64,000 bases of DNA from Proteles cristata cristata (Eukaryota > Chordata > Mammalia > Carnivora > Hyaenidae). The translations under genes were made by a program, and so were the position numbers. Below, piece by piece: positions 12,573 through 25,430 of this stretch (position 1 is the stretch's first letter; every line of letters starts with the position of its first letter). The notes below the pieces were generated by a model. It was not told the origin of the DNA, did not search any database, and worked only from the letters and a program-made list of their open reading frames with translations. The stretch spans positions 485,001-549,000 of the forward strand of contig JAESUZ010005169.1 of the NCBI GenBank assembly GCA_017311185.1. The letters run 5' to 3'.

Positions 12573-12972
12573 TACTCAGCCATCAAAAAGAATGAAATCT
12601 TGCCATTTGCAACAATGTGGATGGAGTGTATTATGCTAAGTGAAATACGTCAGTCAGAGAAAGACAAATACCATATGATTTCTCTCATATGTGTAACTTA
12701 AGAAACAAAACAGACGAACATAGGGGGAAGCAGAAAAAGAAAGAGAGGGAGGCAAACCATAAGAGACTCTTAAGTACAGAGAAGAAACAGAGGGTTGTTG
12801 GAGGGTAGGTAGACAGGGGATGGGCTAAATGGGTGATGGATATTAAGAGGGCACTTGCTGTGATGAGTACTGGGTGTTATACGTAAGTGATGAGTCAGTA
12901 AATTCTACTCCTGAAACCAATGTTAGACTATATGTTAACTAACTAGAATTTAAATAAAAACTTGAAAAAAGA

Positions 12973-13699
12973 TGTAAAAAGTTTGTTTGGCAGGCTGCCT
13001 TATCTATTGAGAAATGATTCTAAATTAAGAATAACTTCAAAAATCTAGTTTATTCCATCATAATGTATCAATTAAAATTTAGGTAAGTTGGGTTCCTAGG
13101 ACTATATCATGACTTAACCTACTCTCCACTTATTTTCCTGCTTAAATTTCCTCTTGGATATTTTGCTGTCTATCAGTAAGAATCAATTAATAACTGAAAA
13201 CTCTACTAACTATAGTTTCAAGCATAAAGATACTTATTGCTCTCTTAACAAGAAATCTGGAGTAGGTAATATCAATATTAATTCATCAGAATCCTGAGGT
13301 GGTATTTTGCACTTCACAGGATTTCTTAATGATAACCCCCGGAAATAATACATCATTTCAACTTACAAATTATTGACCTAAGCAAGGATAATGGCAGGGC
13401 AATTGCTTGAGTAGAGACAACTGAACCACATCATTGAAAGGATAGTGGTTCATAGCTCAAACATCAGGGGACATAGGTAGAAAGCAAAGGGATATCAAAG
13501 GAAGAGCAAGGGAAAGAAGAGGGAGAGGAAAGAGATTTCTTTGGACTTTCTTCTCTCAAGTAAGAACCAACTTTTTCAGAAGCACATGTGGCCAAAGCAT
13601 GCTTTCACTTACATTTTGTTGATGATGACAAGTCTACATTGCAATCCTTATCTACATGGGAGGTGAAAAAAGAAGTACTGACTTTTTCAAAATTTGTTG
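12973..13699. other. Unassigned stretch
   Basis: No gene or repeat recognised. Confidence 0.4.
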
Positions 13700-13709
13700 T
13701 GAATGGTAT

Positions 13710-13899
13710 TAAGTTTGTTCATTTTCGAGAGAGAGAGAGCACAAGCAGGGGAAAGGCAGAAATGGAGAGGTAGACATAGAATCAAAAACAGGCTCCAGGC
13801 TGTCAGGACAGAGCCTGAGGCAGGGTTCAAACCCACAGACTGAAATCATTACCGGCACCAAAGCTGGAGATGTAACCAACTGAGCCACCCGGGCACGTC
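13710..13899 (-). mobile_element. CAN-SINE, antisense
   Basis: Antisense landmarks: (GA)n, CAGGCTCCAGGCTGTCAG, ending CTGAGCCACCCGGGCACG. The flanks TTTTCAAAATTTG and TTTCCAAAATTTG look like a decayed target duplication. Confidence 0.88.
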
Positions 13900-14450
13900 T
13901 GATGTGGGTGGTTTTTTTCCAAAATTTGCTACATGTGGTAAAAATGGGAGAAGAGTTAGGAAACCAACATTAGATAGTCTAGCCAGCTATGACTGCCACA
14001 TACCTGTAGTCCAGTATTATATGATTCAAAAATAGTTTATTTCTTCAGCCTTGAAGTTCCCCCATTACCCAGATTCAATGTTATAACTATCCTTCAATTA
14101 AAAATTCAAAACTTATATCATTGAATTTACTAAACATTTCTTGTTTTAATATGTTCTTTTGATGCTTGTATTATATATAATACATATATTAATATATTTA
14201 AATGAATTTAACATTTAATTTTCAAAGAGATTTCCAATTTCGAAACTTTATACCTTCAAATTTCATCCCCATTCCACCTCCACCATCATATTCAAAATGG
14301 TGGTATCAAGTCCTACATCAAAATTATATTTGCAACCTGTCCATTTCCTTCCACTTTTTTCATCCACATTTCCAGGCATCATCTTTTCTCATTTTGACCA
14401 CTGCAAGAACATTCAAGGTGATTTCTTTACTTTTGTTCTAGGTTCTCTAT
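13900..14450. other. Unassigned AT-rich stretch
   Basis: I see no gene or named repeat. Confidence 0.4.
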
Positions 14451-14468
14451 AAGATATTCTCTGCAGAG

Positions 14469-15313
14469 AAGATATGAGCAGACACTTCTCCAAAGAGGAC
14501 ATCTAGATGGCCAACAGACACATGAAATGATGCTCAGCATCCCTCCTCATCAGGGAAATACAAATCAAAACCACACTGAGATACCACCTCATGCCAGTCA
14601 CAGTGGCTAAAATGAGCAAATCAGAGAACTCTAGATGCTGGCGAGGATGTGGAGAAACGGGCACCCTCCTACACTGTTGGTGGGAATGTAAACTGGTCCA
14701 GCCCCTCTGGAAAACAGTGTAGAGGTTCCTCAAGAAACTAACAATAGAACTCCCCTATGACTCAGCAATAGCACTGCTAGGAATTTACCCAAGGGATCCA
14801 GAAATGCTGATGCATAGGAGCACATGTACCCCAATGTTCATAGCAGCACTCTCCACAATAGCTAAAACATGGAAAGAGCCTAAGTGTCCATCAACAGATG
14901 AATGGATCAAGAAGATGTGGTTTATCTATACCATGGAATACTACATGGCAATGAGAAACAATGAAATCTGGCCATGTGTAGCAACATGGATGGACCTTGA
15001 GGGTGTTATGCTGAGCGAAATAAGTCAGGCAGAGAAGGACAAATACCATATGTTTGCACGTATAGGAGGATTAGGAGGAACTTGATGGAGGAACAAGGGG
15101 GAGAAGAAGGGGGGAAATGGTGGGGGAAAGGGAGAGAGGCAAACCATGAGAGACTCTTGAATGCTGACAAAAACTGAGGACTGATGGATGTGGGGGAGGA
15201 GGGGGGGATGGGCATGGAGGAGGGCACTTGTGGGGATGAGCACTGGGTGTTATGTGGAAACCAATTTGACAATAAACTATTTGTAAAATAAATACATTGA
15301 TTAATTAAATAAA
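14469..15313 (+). mobile_element. Young 5'-truncated L1 with perfect 18-bp target duplication
   Basis: It carries the late ORF2 region and a GC-rich felid-type 3' UTR ending AATAAACTATTTGTAAAATAA. AAGATATTCTCTGCAGAG stands at 14451-14468 and again, unchanged, at 15314-15331. A 93-codon open frame at 14804-15085 is the C-terminal end of ORF2p. The rest of the element was never inserted, a normal 5' truncation. Confidence 0.93.
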
Positions 15314-15331
15314 AAGATATTCTCTGCAGAG

Positions 15332-17681
15332 TAGTTAAAGAAGATTTAGAAATGTAAGTCAAATTGTGTTGCTCCTTGCTTAAAACTCTTCATGATCTTC
15401 CTATTGTGTAACATTCATGCTCCTTAATATGGGCCATACCCCACTAGACTGAGAACTTCTTGAGGAGAGGTACTCTAACTGTTTTGTTCATATTCTACAT
15501 TTAGCAAATAAGGCAGTGCGTATTAAATACCCAGAGGTGTGTTTTCAATGAAAGAACGAATGAATGATAGAGTTGTAAGTTACTATTATTGTCGTATATA
15601 AATTATTTGTAGTAGTAACTCTTTGAAAAAGGTCTTCCTTTTTATGGAAAAGATATTCCAAAGACCCCCTTTACACTACCATTTGGATAATGGGATCATA
15701 TAGCCAATGAGACAACATAGTATCAACTACTTAAACCATGTTAACACTGAAATAATGTATTTGAAGACATAATATATTTAACTGATAGGGTATTTTCAAT
15801 TCTGTTATTTTATAGGATCTTCCTATTTTAAGTGTCCAATTTTGTCTAAAAACAGTCGGATCCACCATTTTACTGTCTTAAAATGATACTTCAAAGCTAC
15901 TCTTTTTACATTAGGCTATATAAAGCAAATAAGATAACTAATCTGGTAGCAAAAAAATCCTTTTCTATGAGGTAATATGACTACTATATTAAACGGTCTA
16001 ACTTAACCATAAATAGATATTTACTATCTATAAGTAAATATAAAAATTTAACAACTTTTTTGTATTAGTTTCCATTTATTCTCATTAAATTATTAATGAG
16101 AATTTTAGAAGAAATTAATGCATTTAAAAAAAATTCCTGGCCTTGTATGATGATTTTCTTCTTTTGACATCTCTCTGTTCATCTTTTGTGCCTTACTCTG
16201 AGCTATGTCCCATGCTTAGCCAAAACAATTCATGTGGATGGTAATTTGCCTCAGAAATCATACAATAATTAAAGATGACCCCTTGTCTCTCCACACTTAC
16301 TCCAAAGTCAGCCATGTAAAGTACAGTGCTTTAATTAACCTTGAACTCTACTGCTACAGCTCTGCTGTTTCTGTTTGTGTTTGGCACCTCACAGGTCCAG
16401 CAATAGAACTCTTCCAATTGCAATTGCTACCTAACTTACAAGCAAGCTTGCTTTCCTTTTTAAATCTGCACAGTAAAACAAGTTTTACATAGACTGACAT
16501 TCATTTCTGATTTTACCTGGAAAAGTCTCTGCAGTATTACTCAGAAGCCCCTCATCCTACTTCATTTCACCTATTGCACGACACAGCTTATTCTCTATCT
16601 TCCACCCCTGCTCCTAGAAACAGTAACAAAAACTAAAAACTACCTACTTTTGTTCACTGGGATCTTACTACTTAATTTTTTATACTCCACTGTGTAAAAA
16701 CAAAAGTTTCCTCTAAAATTCAAAGCTATTATATATAAAATATTGTATTTTTAAGTGTCACTATTTCTTTTGATTCTTTTTTTAAATTTTTATGATTATT
16801 TGTTCCATATTAACCTTCATTCTCACTATCGTAGTTTTTCTTATGAATCATAGCAAATGGATCTTCTTTAAAGTTTATGAGTCAAGAATAATTCTTTTAC
16901 AGTGCAATAGGTAAGCTCTATTTTAATCCCTTACTTGAATTAAATCAGCAATTACTCAGTTGCATTGATATCTATTCCATTTAATAACATCACAATGCAC
17001 TTAGTTAAAACTATTTTTAATCTATCATATGTACTAGCGATGTCAGACTCACATTAATTAATTTAATTTGAAGAGTTTTATGTGGCATAGTTTGATAGCT
17101 GTTGCCTTGGCAATATTTTTTATTAAAAAATCTTAAGTCACTTGGTTCCCTTACCCAATCACAAACGTATGATTGACAACAAGTTCACCTTATTCAGCTT
17201 TCCCTTGAACTCTCTGCAACACGGAGGTCCTGGACTTGGTCAGAGAAAAATGAGAGGATCATATATATAGAGTATATGTAACAACCAGAGAGAATTGTCA
17301 TATTTCTCTTGGCTGTGAAAAAAATCCTCTTATCGCTCAAATCATTGCAAGTTACTATTGTCATAGTATATAAAAGATTTATAGTAGTATCTCTTTGAAC
17401 AAGTTCTTCCTTTCTATGAAAAGATATTCGGAAGACCCTTTAAAGACAAAAAAATGAGAAGCCATGCTTTCCTTCTGAATGGGTTTCTCTCCATTTCATA
17501 TTTACCAAGATATTTGGCAAAATTTAAAAAGGAAGTCTATAATAATTTTCCTTTTAGGAAACACAAAAGCCATCTGATTTTGAGGCTATTATTGTCCGTA
17601 GTAGTAAATGTGTAACAATCTTGAAGTTCCAGCTCGGAATCAAATGACAGGTACTCATTGTGTGCTGTACTGGACCAGTGG
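15332..17681. other. Repeat-poor AT-rich stretch, no gene seen
   Basis: No SINE, L1 or exon-like segment is visible. The opening part of 15332-15600 may hold an old diverged fragment. Confidence 0.45.
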
Positions 17682-17875
17682 TTCTCAGCCAGGGGCAGTC
17701 TCACCCCCAGGGAACATTTGGCAATGTCTGGAGAAAATTCTGGTTGTCATATTTGAGGGTGAGGGGAGAGGGTGCTACTGGTATCTTGTGGGGAGAGGCC
17801 AGGGGTCCTGCTGAACACTCTTCCTGCCCAGGAAAGACTCCACAACAAAGAATAGCTGATCAAAATGTAAATAAG
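17682..17875 (+). repeat. MER5A (hAT-type DNA transposon remnant)
   Basis: It follows the MER5A consensus: CAGTGGTTCTCAGCCAGGGG, then CATTTGGCAATGTCTGGAGA near 17725, GGTGCTACTGGTATCT near 17770, and CCACAACAAAGAATAGCTGA near 17840. Confidence 0.88.
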
Positions 17876-19040
17876 GAGAAGGCCTTATTAGATAGGAGAA
17901 AAATCGATCATTTTAAGTCATCAGAATGTGAAATTTCTGTGGAAAAAGTTAATTCCAAGACTAAATCTTGTCTTTTTGAGAGAGATCAAAATTTTCAATT
18001 GTCCAAATCCAGATTAAAGCTACTCAGAGTGACCAACTCTGATAAATAGGGAATAATTTGGTGGCGGTGACCGAGTAGGGGGTATTTGTGGTGACTTTGG
18101 CAGTGCACAAACACAAAGCCCCCCTGAGAGCTGCTTTTTGAAGAAGGAAAAAACTGTATCTCAAGCAGAGTGTACGCAGCTCATTAGTTACCTAACTGGA
18201 CTCTCTGTTCTTTTTAAGAGAAACTTCCTCTGGGGTTGGGAATGGGGGGAGGGAGGCACTCAAGGGAGGGGAGGGGGGTGGGCAGGTTTCAAGTCTGAGG
18301 AATACAAATCTTTGAGGTGACTAAATTAAAAACATGCTATGAAGCTATAAACTCACTACCGAAACGGTGGCCTCGGGTCAGAATCCCGGCAGGAGAGCCG
18401 TTTCCTCAATGCCGGCGCTTGTTAACATTTTCTGTAAGGAGCAGCCCAGGGCTAAGTCAGCTCTGAGCAGGACTCTGGAAGCCCACATCAAAAATGACAA
18501 CAGGCAGGCCGGTGTGATGAAGCCTCAGTGGGAGGCTCACCCTGTGTGAGGATTCTGTCCCGGCACACCCCGGGAGGGTAGCAAGGACAAATGTAAATGT
18601 TCTGTTTCATTGAAAATCACTTTGGATTATACAAAGCCTATTCTTTTTCACTTGAAAAGCTACCAATTTCTGCATTCATATGTGCAAGAGATGATTTCCG
18701 TTGGGCCACAGAACTACCCAGTGACAATTCCTGTGCATGTTTTCTCCGCACAGTTTAGCTGGTGTGGTTCAGCCCCGTCCCATTCCCCTTTTCCCTGAGA
18801 ACTCAGCATCCTTCTTCATTTCTCTTAGGACTTCGCCTCACAGCTAGGGAAGAAAAAGACAAAGGATGACATCATTTACCATTTAAAATGGTTTGAAAGC
18901 AGCTGTCAGCTAAAAGATAGTGTTATCTTTCTATTGTCTTTAATTTATTAAAAAAATAGTCCTAGGCCAATTCATTGGTTTCAACTGTGGGCAATTTTAC
19001 CTCCTCCCTCCTCCTTCCGCCCCACTCCAGGACAACTGAC
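17876..19040. other. Unassigned, locally GC-richer segment without recognised repeats
   Basis: The sequence 18200-18580 is GC-richer than its surroundings and keeps several CpGs (for example GAAACGGTGGCCTCGGG near 18361 and CCCGGCACACCCCGGG near 18559). I find no exon with a known protein match. It could be conserved regulatory DNA; this is only inferred from composition. Confidence 0.4.
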
Positions 19041-19044
19041 ATTA

Positions 19045-19240
19045 ATTGGAGACATTTGTGGTTATTGCAGTTGGGGTCTTACTGACACCTAGAGGGAAGA
19101 GACCAGGAATGTTCGTGAACATGTGCAATGCTCGTGCAATGCTTGTGCAATGCTCAGAACAGACTCTCACAACAAAGAATTATCTGGCCACAGTGTTAAT
19201 AGTGCCAAGACCAAGAAAGCCTGGCCTGATCCAATGTCAA
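19045..19240 (+). repeat. MER5A, second copy, with internal 11-bp triplication
   Basis: GGAGACATTTGTGGTTATTGC, TCACAACAAAGAATTATCTG and TAGTGCCAAGACCAAGAAAG match MER5A. At 19123-19155 the 11-mer GTGCAATGCTC/T stands three times in tandem. Confidence 0.8.
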
Positions 19241-22200
19241 GGACATACATGGAACTCAATGCTAAATATTCTATCCACTTATTAAAGAAATTCAGTAATA
19301 ATGCTGGGAGTCCAAAGATTATGCTTCAAACTTTCTGAGCCTTTCAAAGATAATCGTGTTGCAGATGTTCAGTATGGAATGAACTGAAAAACATTTTCAA
19401 CTCACATGTACTCAGACACACCACTTCAAGAATAACTCTCTGTCCAAAAAGATGTTTTATTATAATTAAGTTATGAGTAATAAACAAAGCCCCGAATAAC
19501 AATCTTGGTGTATAAGGTGATCACAGGAGTTCATACATGAAGGAGTACTACCTCCTGTAAGCCAGATATGGCCATTTTAACTCTAACATCAGCAGTGCCA
19601 CATTTAAATCGCCTTATGTCATAATTATCATATTAAACTTAAAAGTCTCTAATGCTCCAAATAGACCTAGACTATTATAATTTCAGGACGCCCAGTCAAA
19701 CCCTAAAAAATTACATGCTAACTTAAAAATACAAGTGAATATCACAAGTCTGTTGTTGGCTTTTTAATTACCTGCCTGCATTTTCATATTGCAAGATTGA
19801 GTACTGAAAAGCAAAAGGCTGGAGATGAAAAATATTTAAGAAAACACTCAATCTAAATCATTTTTGAGTCATGGTCCATGAACGGTTTTCTTGGGCCAAA
19901 TTGTTGGTCTCGATCCTGTAAAATATAAAACTCAGCCTACATGGCTGGATTTGTTATGAATTATGTAAGTGTTCTATTGTTGCAATCACTTAGGTGGTCA
20001 GCACTGGTTACATGACACGGTGTTCAAAATATGTACTTTATGTATGTACTTTATGTACATCATGCTCTTGGCATTTTCTTACCGTTAAATGTTTATATTT
20101 TCTTTTATATTTGGAACTGCTAAAATAAACGAGGCACATTTTCTGCCAAATTTAACAGGCTCCCAAATAACAGCTTCTTTTACACGGTATAAATAAAGTC
20201 TTTGTGCTAATGGGAGATGTACTTAGCAACTTTCAGATTCTTCAGATAGAAGCACATGACTTAATACTTGAAATCCTCATGTCTGTCAAGTCAACGCGCG
20301 CCGTGTTGTGTAAAATACACAGCAGTACTTGCTGTGAAAATTGAAGAGCTATTTTTAATATTGTTCTCACCAATAGATCTTGTCATTAAACTCTTTTAAG
20401 ATGCATCTAAATCTTTCTTTTAAATAGTACCTAGAAATAGTACTTTAGAAATCTGATTCAACTTCCACAAATGACAATAATTATCCATTATCCATTGGCC
20501 TATGGAGGATATGATCACTGGGCCTCAATTTCCTGCCATGTAAAGTGGAAGAGCTTCATGAACCTGAAACTCATTTCATTAAGCACATACCTTAGAAAAT
20601 CTTATCCTTTTAAAACACTCAAAATTCTTTTGAGCATCTGAAAAAGTTACTTTAAATTTTGTGAACTATTGCCATTCTTGGTCTCGTTATATACCTGTGC
20701 ACAGTGGATGTCTAACAGATAATCTTCACACTTAAACCTCTTAAAATAGTGTTTTTTATTTTAAATTACCACTTGAAATTTCAGGGCTTCTGTTATATTT
20801 TTAAGAGTGCCATTGTAGACATTATTTGCATTAATTTCTATAAAGGAAAAGTGCATTGATTTCTTTAATCATAACATGTAAGCAACTTATTTATGTGTTT
20901 AGTATTTAAACTTGAGGTTCCTAAAATAAAACTTCATCATTAAGTATGCACATAACAACTTTTTCTCCACTTGTGATTTTGAACAGGAATTCCTATGATT
21001 ATTATCATATTATTAGTTTACAATGAATTGCTTGTTATTATAGAACATAACACTGCTATTGTATGGCATTGTCATAAAGAAAGGAAGAGCCAAAATCAAA
21101 AAGCAAAACAAAACAAAACAAATAAAAAGGAAGAGACTGTCAGATCTATCAGTCTGGTTGGATAAAGCTCCTATGGCAACAAATATTGAAATGTTTTTAA
21201 TCACTAAGGTGTGTTTCATTCACAGAAGGGCATAAAAATCAAATACAAGGTTTGTTGAAATCCCTTCCCTCCATCTTATAACTCCCTGTACCTCTCCCCC
21301 AGCAAACACATGCCCAAGAGGAATTGTTAGCTAACCTGAACCACTGCACTATCAAGCTACACACCATGTCCAAATGCTGCCTGTACTCTAGGGAATCCCC
21401 CCTCTATCTACCTTTAGTATCCACTGCTATCTGTTCTCACCACTCATTGGAATTCTGGGTAGCAGACTAGGGGTAGGCCAAAGTTCCTTCTCAATGGGAG
21501 CCTGAAAAATAATGGGGTGAAAAGATCTTTTCAGCTTCTATAGCACATTTATTTTAGAAAGGGCAAAAGAAATCTAGAAGGAATTCGAAATCAAGGAAAG
21601 AGAGAAGTTAAAGCTCTAGCCAATATCAACAACCCCATAGGTCTCACAGAGTAAGTCTTTGAAAACCTTAAGGTCTGTGGAAGAGGAGTGGGGTGGGGGT
21701 GAAATCTAGCTAGAGCATGATCTCCCATTCATGCTGTCAATTCCCAGATCTATTCCTTTCTACTGGGTCTGAATTCTACTCACTTCTCCACCTTCAGTAA
21801 AACTGTCTGCACAAAGGAAGAGATTTCAGTCTCAGGGTCCTTCATGATTCTAGCACCAGAGGATTTCCTTATGTTCTTTTCAATTAGAGATTTGTGCAAG
21901 TTACAAGACAAGTAAATTACCTAATGTTCGCCTCTCTTTCTGTACATCCCCCATACTTGGACCCACTTGGTGCTGTGCTTAATGACTGTTGTCTTTTTTA
22001 AATTCAGAGTCTTTTAAAAATAAGGATGTTTGGGGAAGAGTTGTCAATACCTTCTATAAGTGCTAATATATTTATAATAATATGAACAAATTGCATCTAA
22101 ATTTTGATTCATGCATTTTTGCTGACTTTTGGTATATGAAAACAAAAAAAAGAATATTTACTTGTCTTTTCATAATTAAAATTCCTAAAATTTGCCATTT

Positions 22201-22262
22201 TTAAAAACATTCTATTTTCAAAGGACTGTACTTAAATTATAACATTCACACTATTTTATGTT
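19241..22262. other. Repeat-poor stretch, no gene seen
   Basis: No SINE or L1 is recognised over 3 kb. A lone CpG cluster (ACGCGCGCCGTG) lies near 20294. No open frame here resembles a known protein. Confidence 0.45.
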
Positions 22263-22280
22263 TAGCTGGCACTATTTAAA

Positions 22281-22433
22281 CTATGGAGAGGCAGAGAGAG
22301 GGGTAGACAGAGGATATGAAGCAGGCTCTATGCTGAGAGAGGAGAGCCTGACGTGGGGCTTGAACTCATGAACCGTGCGATCATGACTTGAACTAATGTC
22401 GATGGCCAACAGACTGAGCTACCCAAGCACCAC
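22281..22433 (-). mobile_element. CAN-SINE, antisense, with perfect 18-bp target duplication
   Basis: Target copies TAGCTGGCACTATTTAAA stand at 22263-22280 and 22434-22451. The body ends AGACTGAGCTACCCAAGCACC. The A-rich tail is almost absent. Confidence 0.92.
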
Positions 22434-24486
22434 TAGCTGGCACTATTTAAATGTATGACATAAATTACATGGAAGAAAAACAGATGTGTTGGTCAACAGT
22501 TTTCTGACAGGCTTTTCAGTTGGATGTGAAGAATTCAGGTCTTTTGGGTAGTTGAATATCTTATCATTTGGTAGCAATTTTAAAACATCTTTTTTCCAAG
22601 AAAAGATAGTAAAAGGATATTAAGCACAATTTTGTATCAAGAAAATTGTCAATTTACATTAAATTAACAAATATCTTGAAAACACAATTTATCAAAACTT
22701 TCTCAACAAAAATTAGAAAATCTGAAAAATTTTTTTCACCAAGTTGATTATTAAAATGCTCTTCTCTTACCTCAAATACCCTCTGGCCAAGATGGTTTTT
22801 GTGATACCAATCTTCCACAAACTCTACCAGAAAAGAGAAAAAAAGGAAACCATTTCTATTTTAAGAGATAGCAAAATTTTGTTATCAAAAGCTTATAACA
22901 GCATTGTAAGAAAGGAAGGAAAAGTACAAAAGAATGTAAAAATACTAAGTAAAATATTAGCACACAAACACAAAGAAAAATAAAAAGGATAATATACATC
23001 CAAACTATGTACACTCTAGTCTAAGAATGCAAGGGAAGGTTAGCATTCAAAAAACAGTCAATATATTTTAACCACATAATTAAGATAGAAAGAAAGAGAT
23101 GAAGGATCCCATAATCATCTCTACAGATGCAGGAAAAATAAATACACTGTGACATAAACTCAGTGAACTATGAAGAGAGATGCACTTCCTTAATCTAAAT
23201 ATAGAACTTCTATAAAAAACCCACAGCAGATACCATAGTTAATTGCACATTATTGAAAGCTTTTCTTCTGAGTTTGGAGCTGAGAAACTGTTGCCCAGTA
23301 GCATCACTGCTTTTCAAAAAAGTACTGGAGATCCAATTTAGTATAAGACGACAAAAAAAAAAAAGAAAAGAAAAGAAAAAGAAAGAAAAAAAACATAAGC
23401 CTAAGAATGAAAGAAATATAGTGAAGCATATGAAAAACCCAAATGAGCCCACAAATTACTAAAATTCACAAGTGAACTTAACAATAAGGAAACTACAAGT
23501 GCTGAATATGGGGTCGTTACAAAAACAGATTACATTTCTATATTATGTCAGAACCAAACAAATAGAAAGTGAAAGTAAAAACACAATGTAATTTACAATA
23601 GTATTAAATAAGATTAAATCTTTAGGAATACATCTAATAAAAATGTCCAAGTCATCTACAATGAAAACAACAGAACATTCCTGAGAAAAATTAAAGAAAA
23701 TCTAAATAAATGGACATATATACTGTATTATTTATGGCTTTGCAAGGCAAATAATATAAAGATATAAACGATCTCAAAATTGGTCTAGGTAATATAATCT
23801 ATGTCAAAATCCCACAATATATTTTGAGAAATATTTCTAAGCAAGTACTAAAATTTATGTGGAAATTCAGAGGACCAAAATTAGTCAAGGCAATATTATA
23901 GAGCAACACTGCAGGGCTGATATTCATATATATCAATTTTTTCAAGTAACATTACAGTAATTAAGACACTGTCATATTCATGTAAGAATAAACCACACAA
24001 AGAACTGAAAAGAATTCAGAAAAAGAGCCAAACATTAATTAATTATGTAACTATTTATGACACAGTTGTCACTCCATTGTACTGGAAGGCGAAATGATTT
24101 TTTTCAATAAATGATGTTGGGACAATTGTACATCCAAATAGAAAAAATATATCCTGACCCATACCTCAAAACCATGGATAAAGGTCAATTCCAAAGGAAT
24201 TGTAGATCTGAATGTCAAAGTTAAATAATGAATATTCAGGAAGTAAACATAGTAGAGTATCTTCATGAAGTTCAGATAGACAACAATTTTATAAACAAGA
24301 CAGAAAAATTAATAGAAGGAAAAATAAATGAATGAATGAATGAAATGATTGAAAAAGGAATGAAATAAAAAATGGCACATTGGTTTACATTAAAAGGGAA
24401 ATTTCGGTTCGTTAAAGAACACATAAGGGATAAGTCAGGCCTTATAGTGGGGGAAAATGATTTGCAATACATATGTCCGACAATGT

Positions 24487-24522
24487 CTTCACTTGATCTT
24501 AGCCAAAGAGCTCAGAAGCAAT
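24487..24522 (-). pseudogene. U2 snRNA 5'-end fragment, retro-inserted
   Basis: CTTCACTTGATCTTAGCCAA followed by AGAGCTCAGAAGCAAT is the reverse complement of the first ~36 bases of U2 snRNA with a few changes. It is flanked by CATATGTCCGACAA (24470-24483) and CATATGTCTGACAA (24523-24536), one mismatch apart, which looks like a target duplication. It is a non-functional fragment. Confidence 0.8.
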
Positions 24523-25214
24523 CATATGTCTGACAAAGACTTAAATTTAGAGCACATCAATGATATCTACAAATCAACTAGGAAGGGAAGGACAACTAAA
24601 AAATTCAGTACAAGACTTTGACACACACCTCACAAAAGAGAAATATGCCAATAGATTTATAAAAAGTATTCAGTTTTATTCATCATCAGGTGAATGCAGA
24701 TTGAAAGTATGATGTGACACTATGCACTCCTGTTGGAATAACTAAAAGGAAGGGAAAGAAAGGGAAGGGAAAACAGGAGAGGAAGACAACACCAAGTGAT
24801 GATGAGAACTACGAGCAGTTGCAATGCTCACACCCTTCTGATGAGAGTGTAAATTGGTACAGTCACTTTGGAAATAGTTTCAGCAGTATCTAACTAAGCT
24901 TAATATATGTGCAGCATATGGCCGAGAAATTCTAGTCCAAGGCTAATTTTCATAAGAAATTGTATGTATGTTCACCAAAATGTATGCACTGGAATATTAC
25001 AGCAGCAAGCTTTGCAGTAGCCAAAAAGTAGAAAAGAGCCAGATGTCTACCAACAATTGAATGGAGAGATACAAGTGGTATATTCATGAATGGAATTCCA
25101 AAACACAAAGACACAATGCAACATGAGTGAATTTCAAAAACTACAATGATGAGTGACAGAAACCATACACACAAAATAAATTGCATATTATTTATGTAAA
25201 AGTTTAAAATAAGA

Positions 25215-25430
25215 GGGGCACTTGGGTGGCCTCAGTTGGTTAAGTTCCAACTTCACCCCAGATCATGATCTTGAGGTACGAAGGTTCAAGCCTGCTGCTG
25301 AGCTCTCTGCTGACAGCTCAGAGCCTGGAGCCTTGCTTTAGATTCCATGTCTCCCTCTCTCTATGCCCCTCCCCTGCTCATGTTCTGTCTCTCTCTCTCA
25401 TAAGTAAATAAACATTAAAAATTTTGAAAA
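25215..25430 (+). mobile_element. CAN-SINE
   Basis: GGGGCACTTGGGTGGCCTCAG through CT-rich stretch to A-rich tail; it splits the old L1 3' UTR. Confidence 0.9.

Larger units (their letters stand above)
10401..12972 (+). mobile_element. L1, sense: ORF2 reverse-transcriptase region to 3' UTR
   Basis: Landmarks in order are the RT region (AATGAGATAGGGATGTCC near 10535; TTTGCAGACAAGATGATT near 10671), AATCCTGAAAAAAGAAAAACG near 11430, the late ORF2 ATGAGACACCACCTCACACC near 12175, and the 3' UTR ending at AATTTAAATAAAAACTTG. Frames are broken throughout. A SINE (10988-11279) and a GT microsatellite (12515-12567) interrupt it. Confidence 0.85.
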
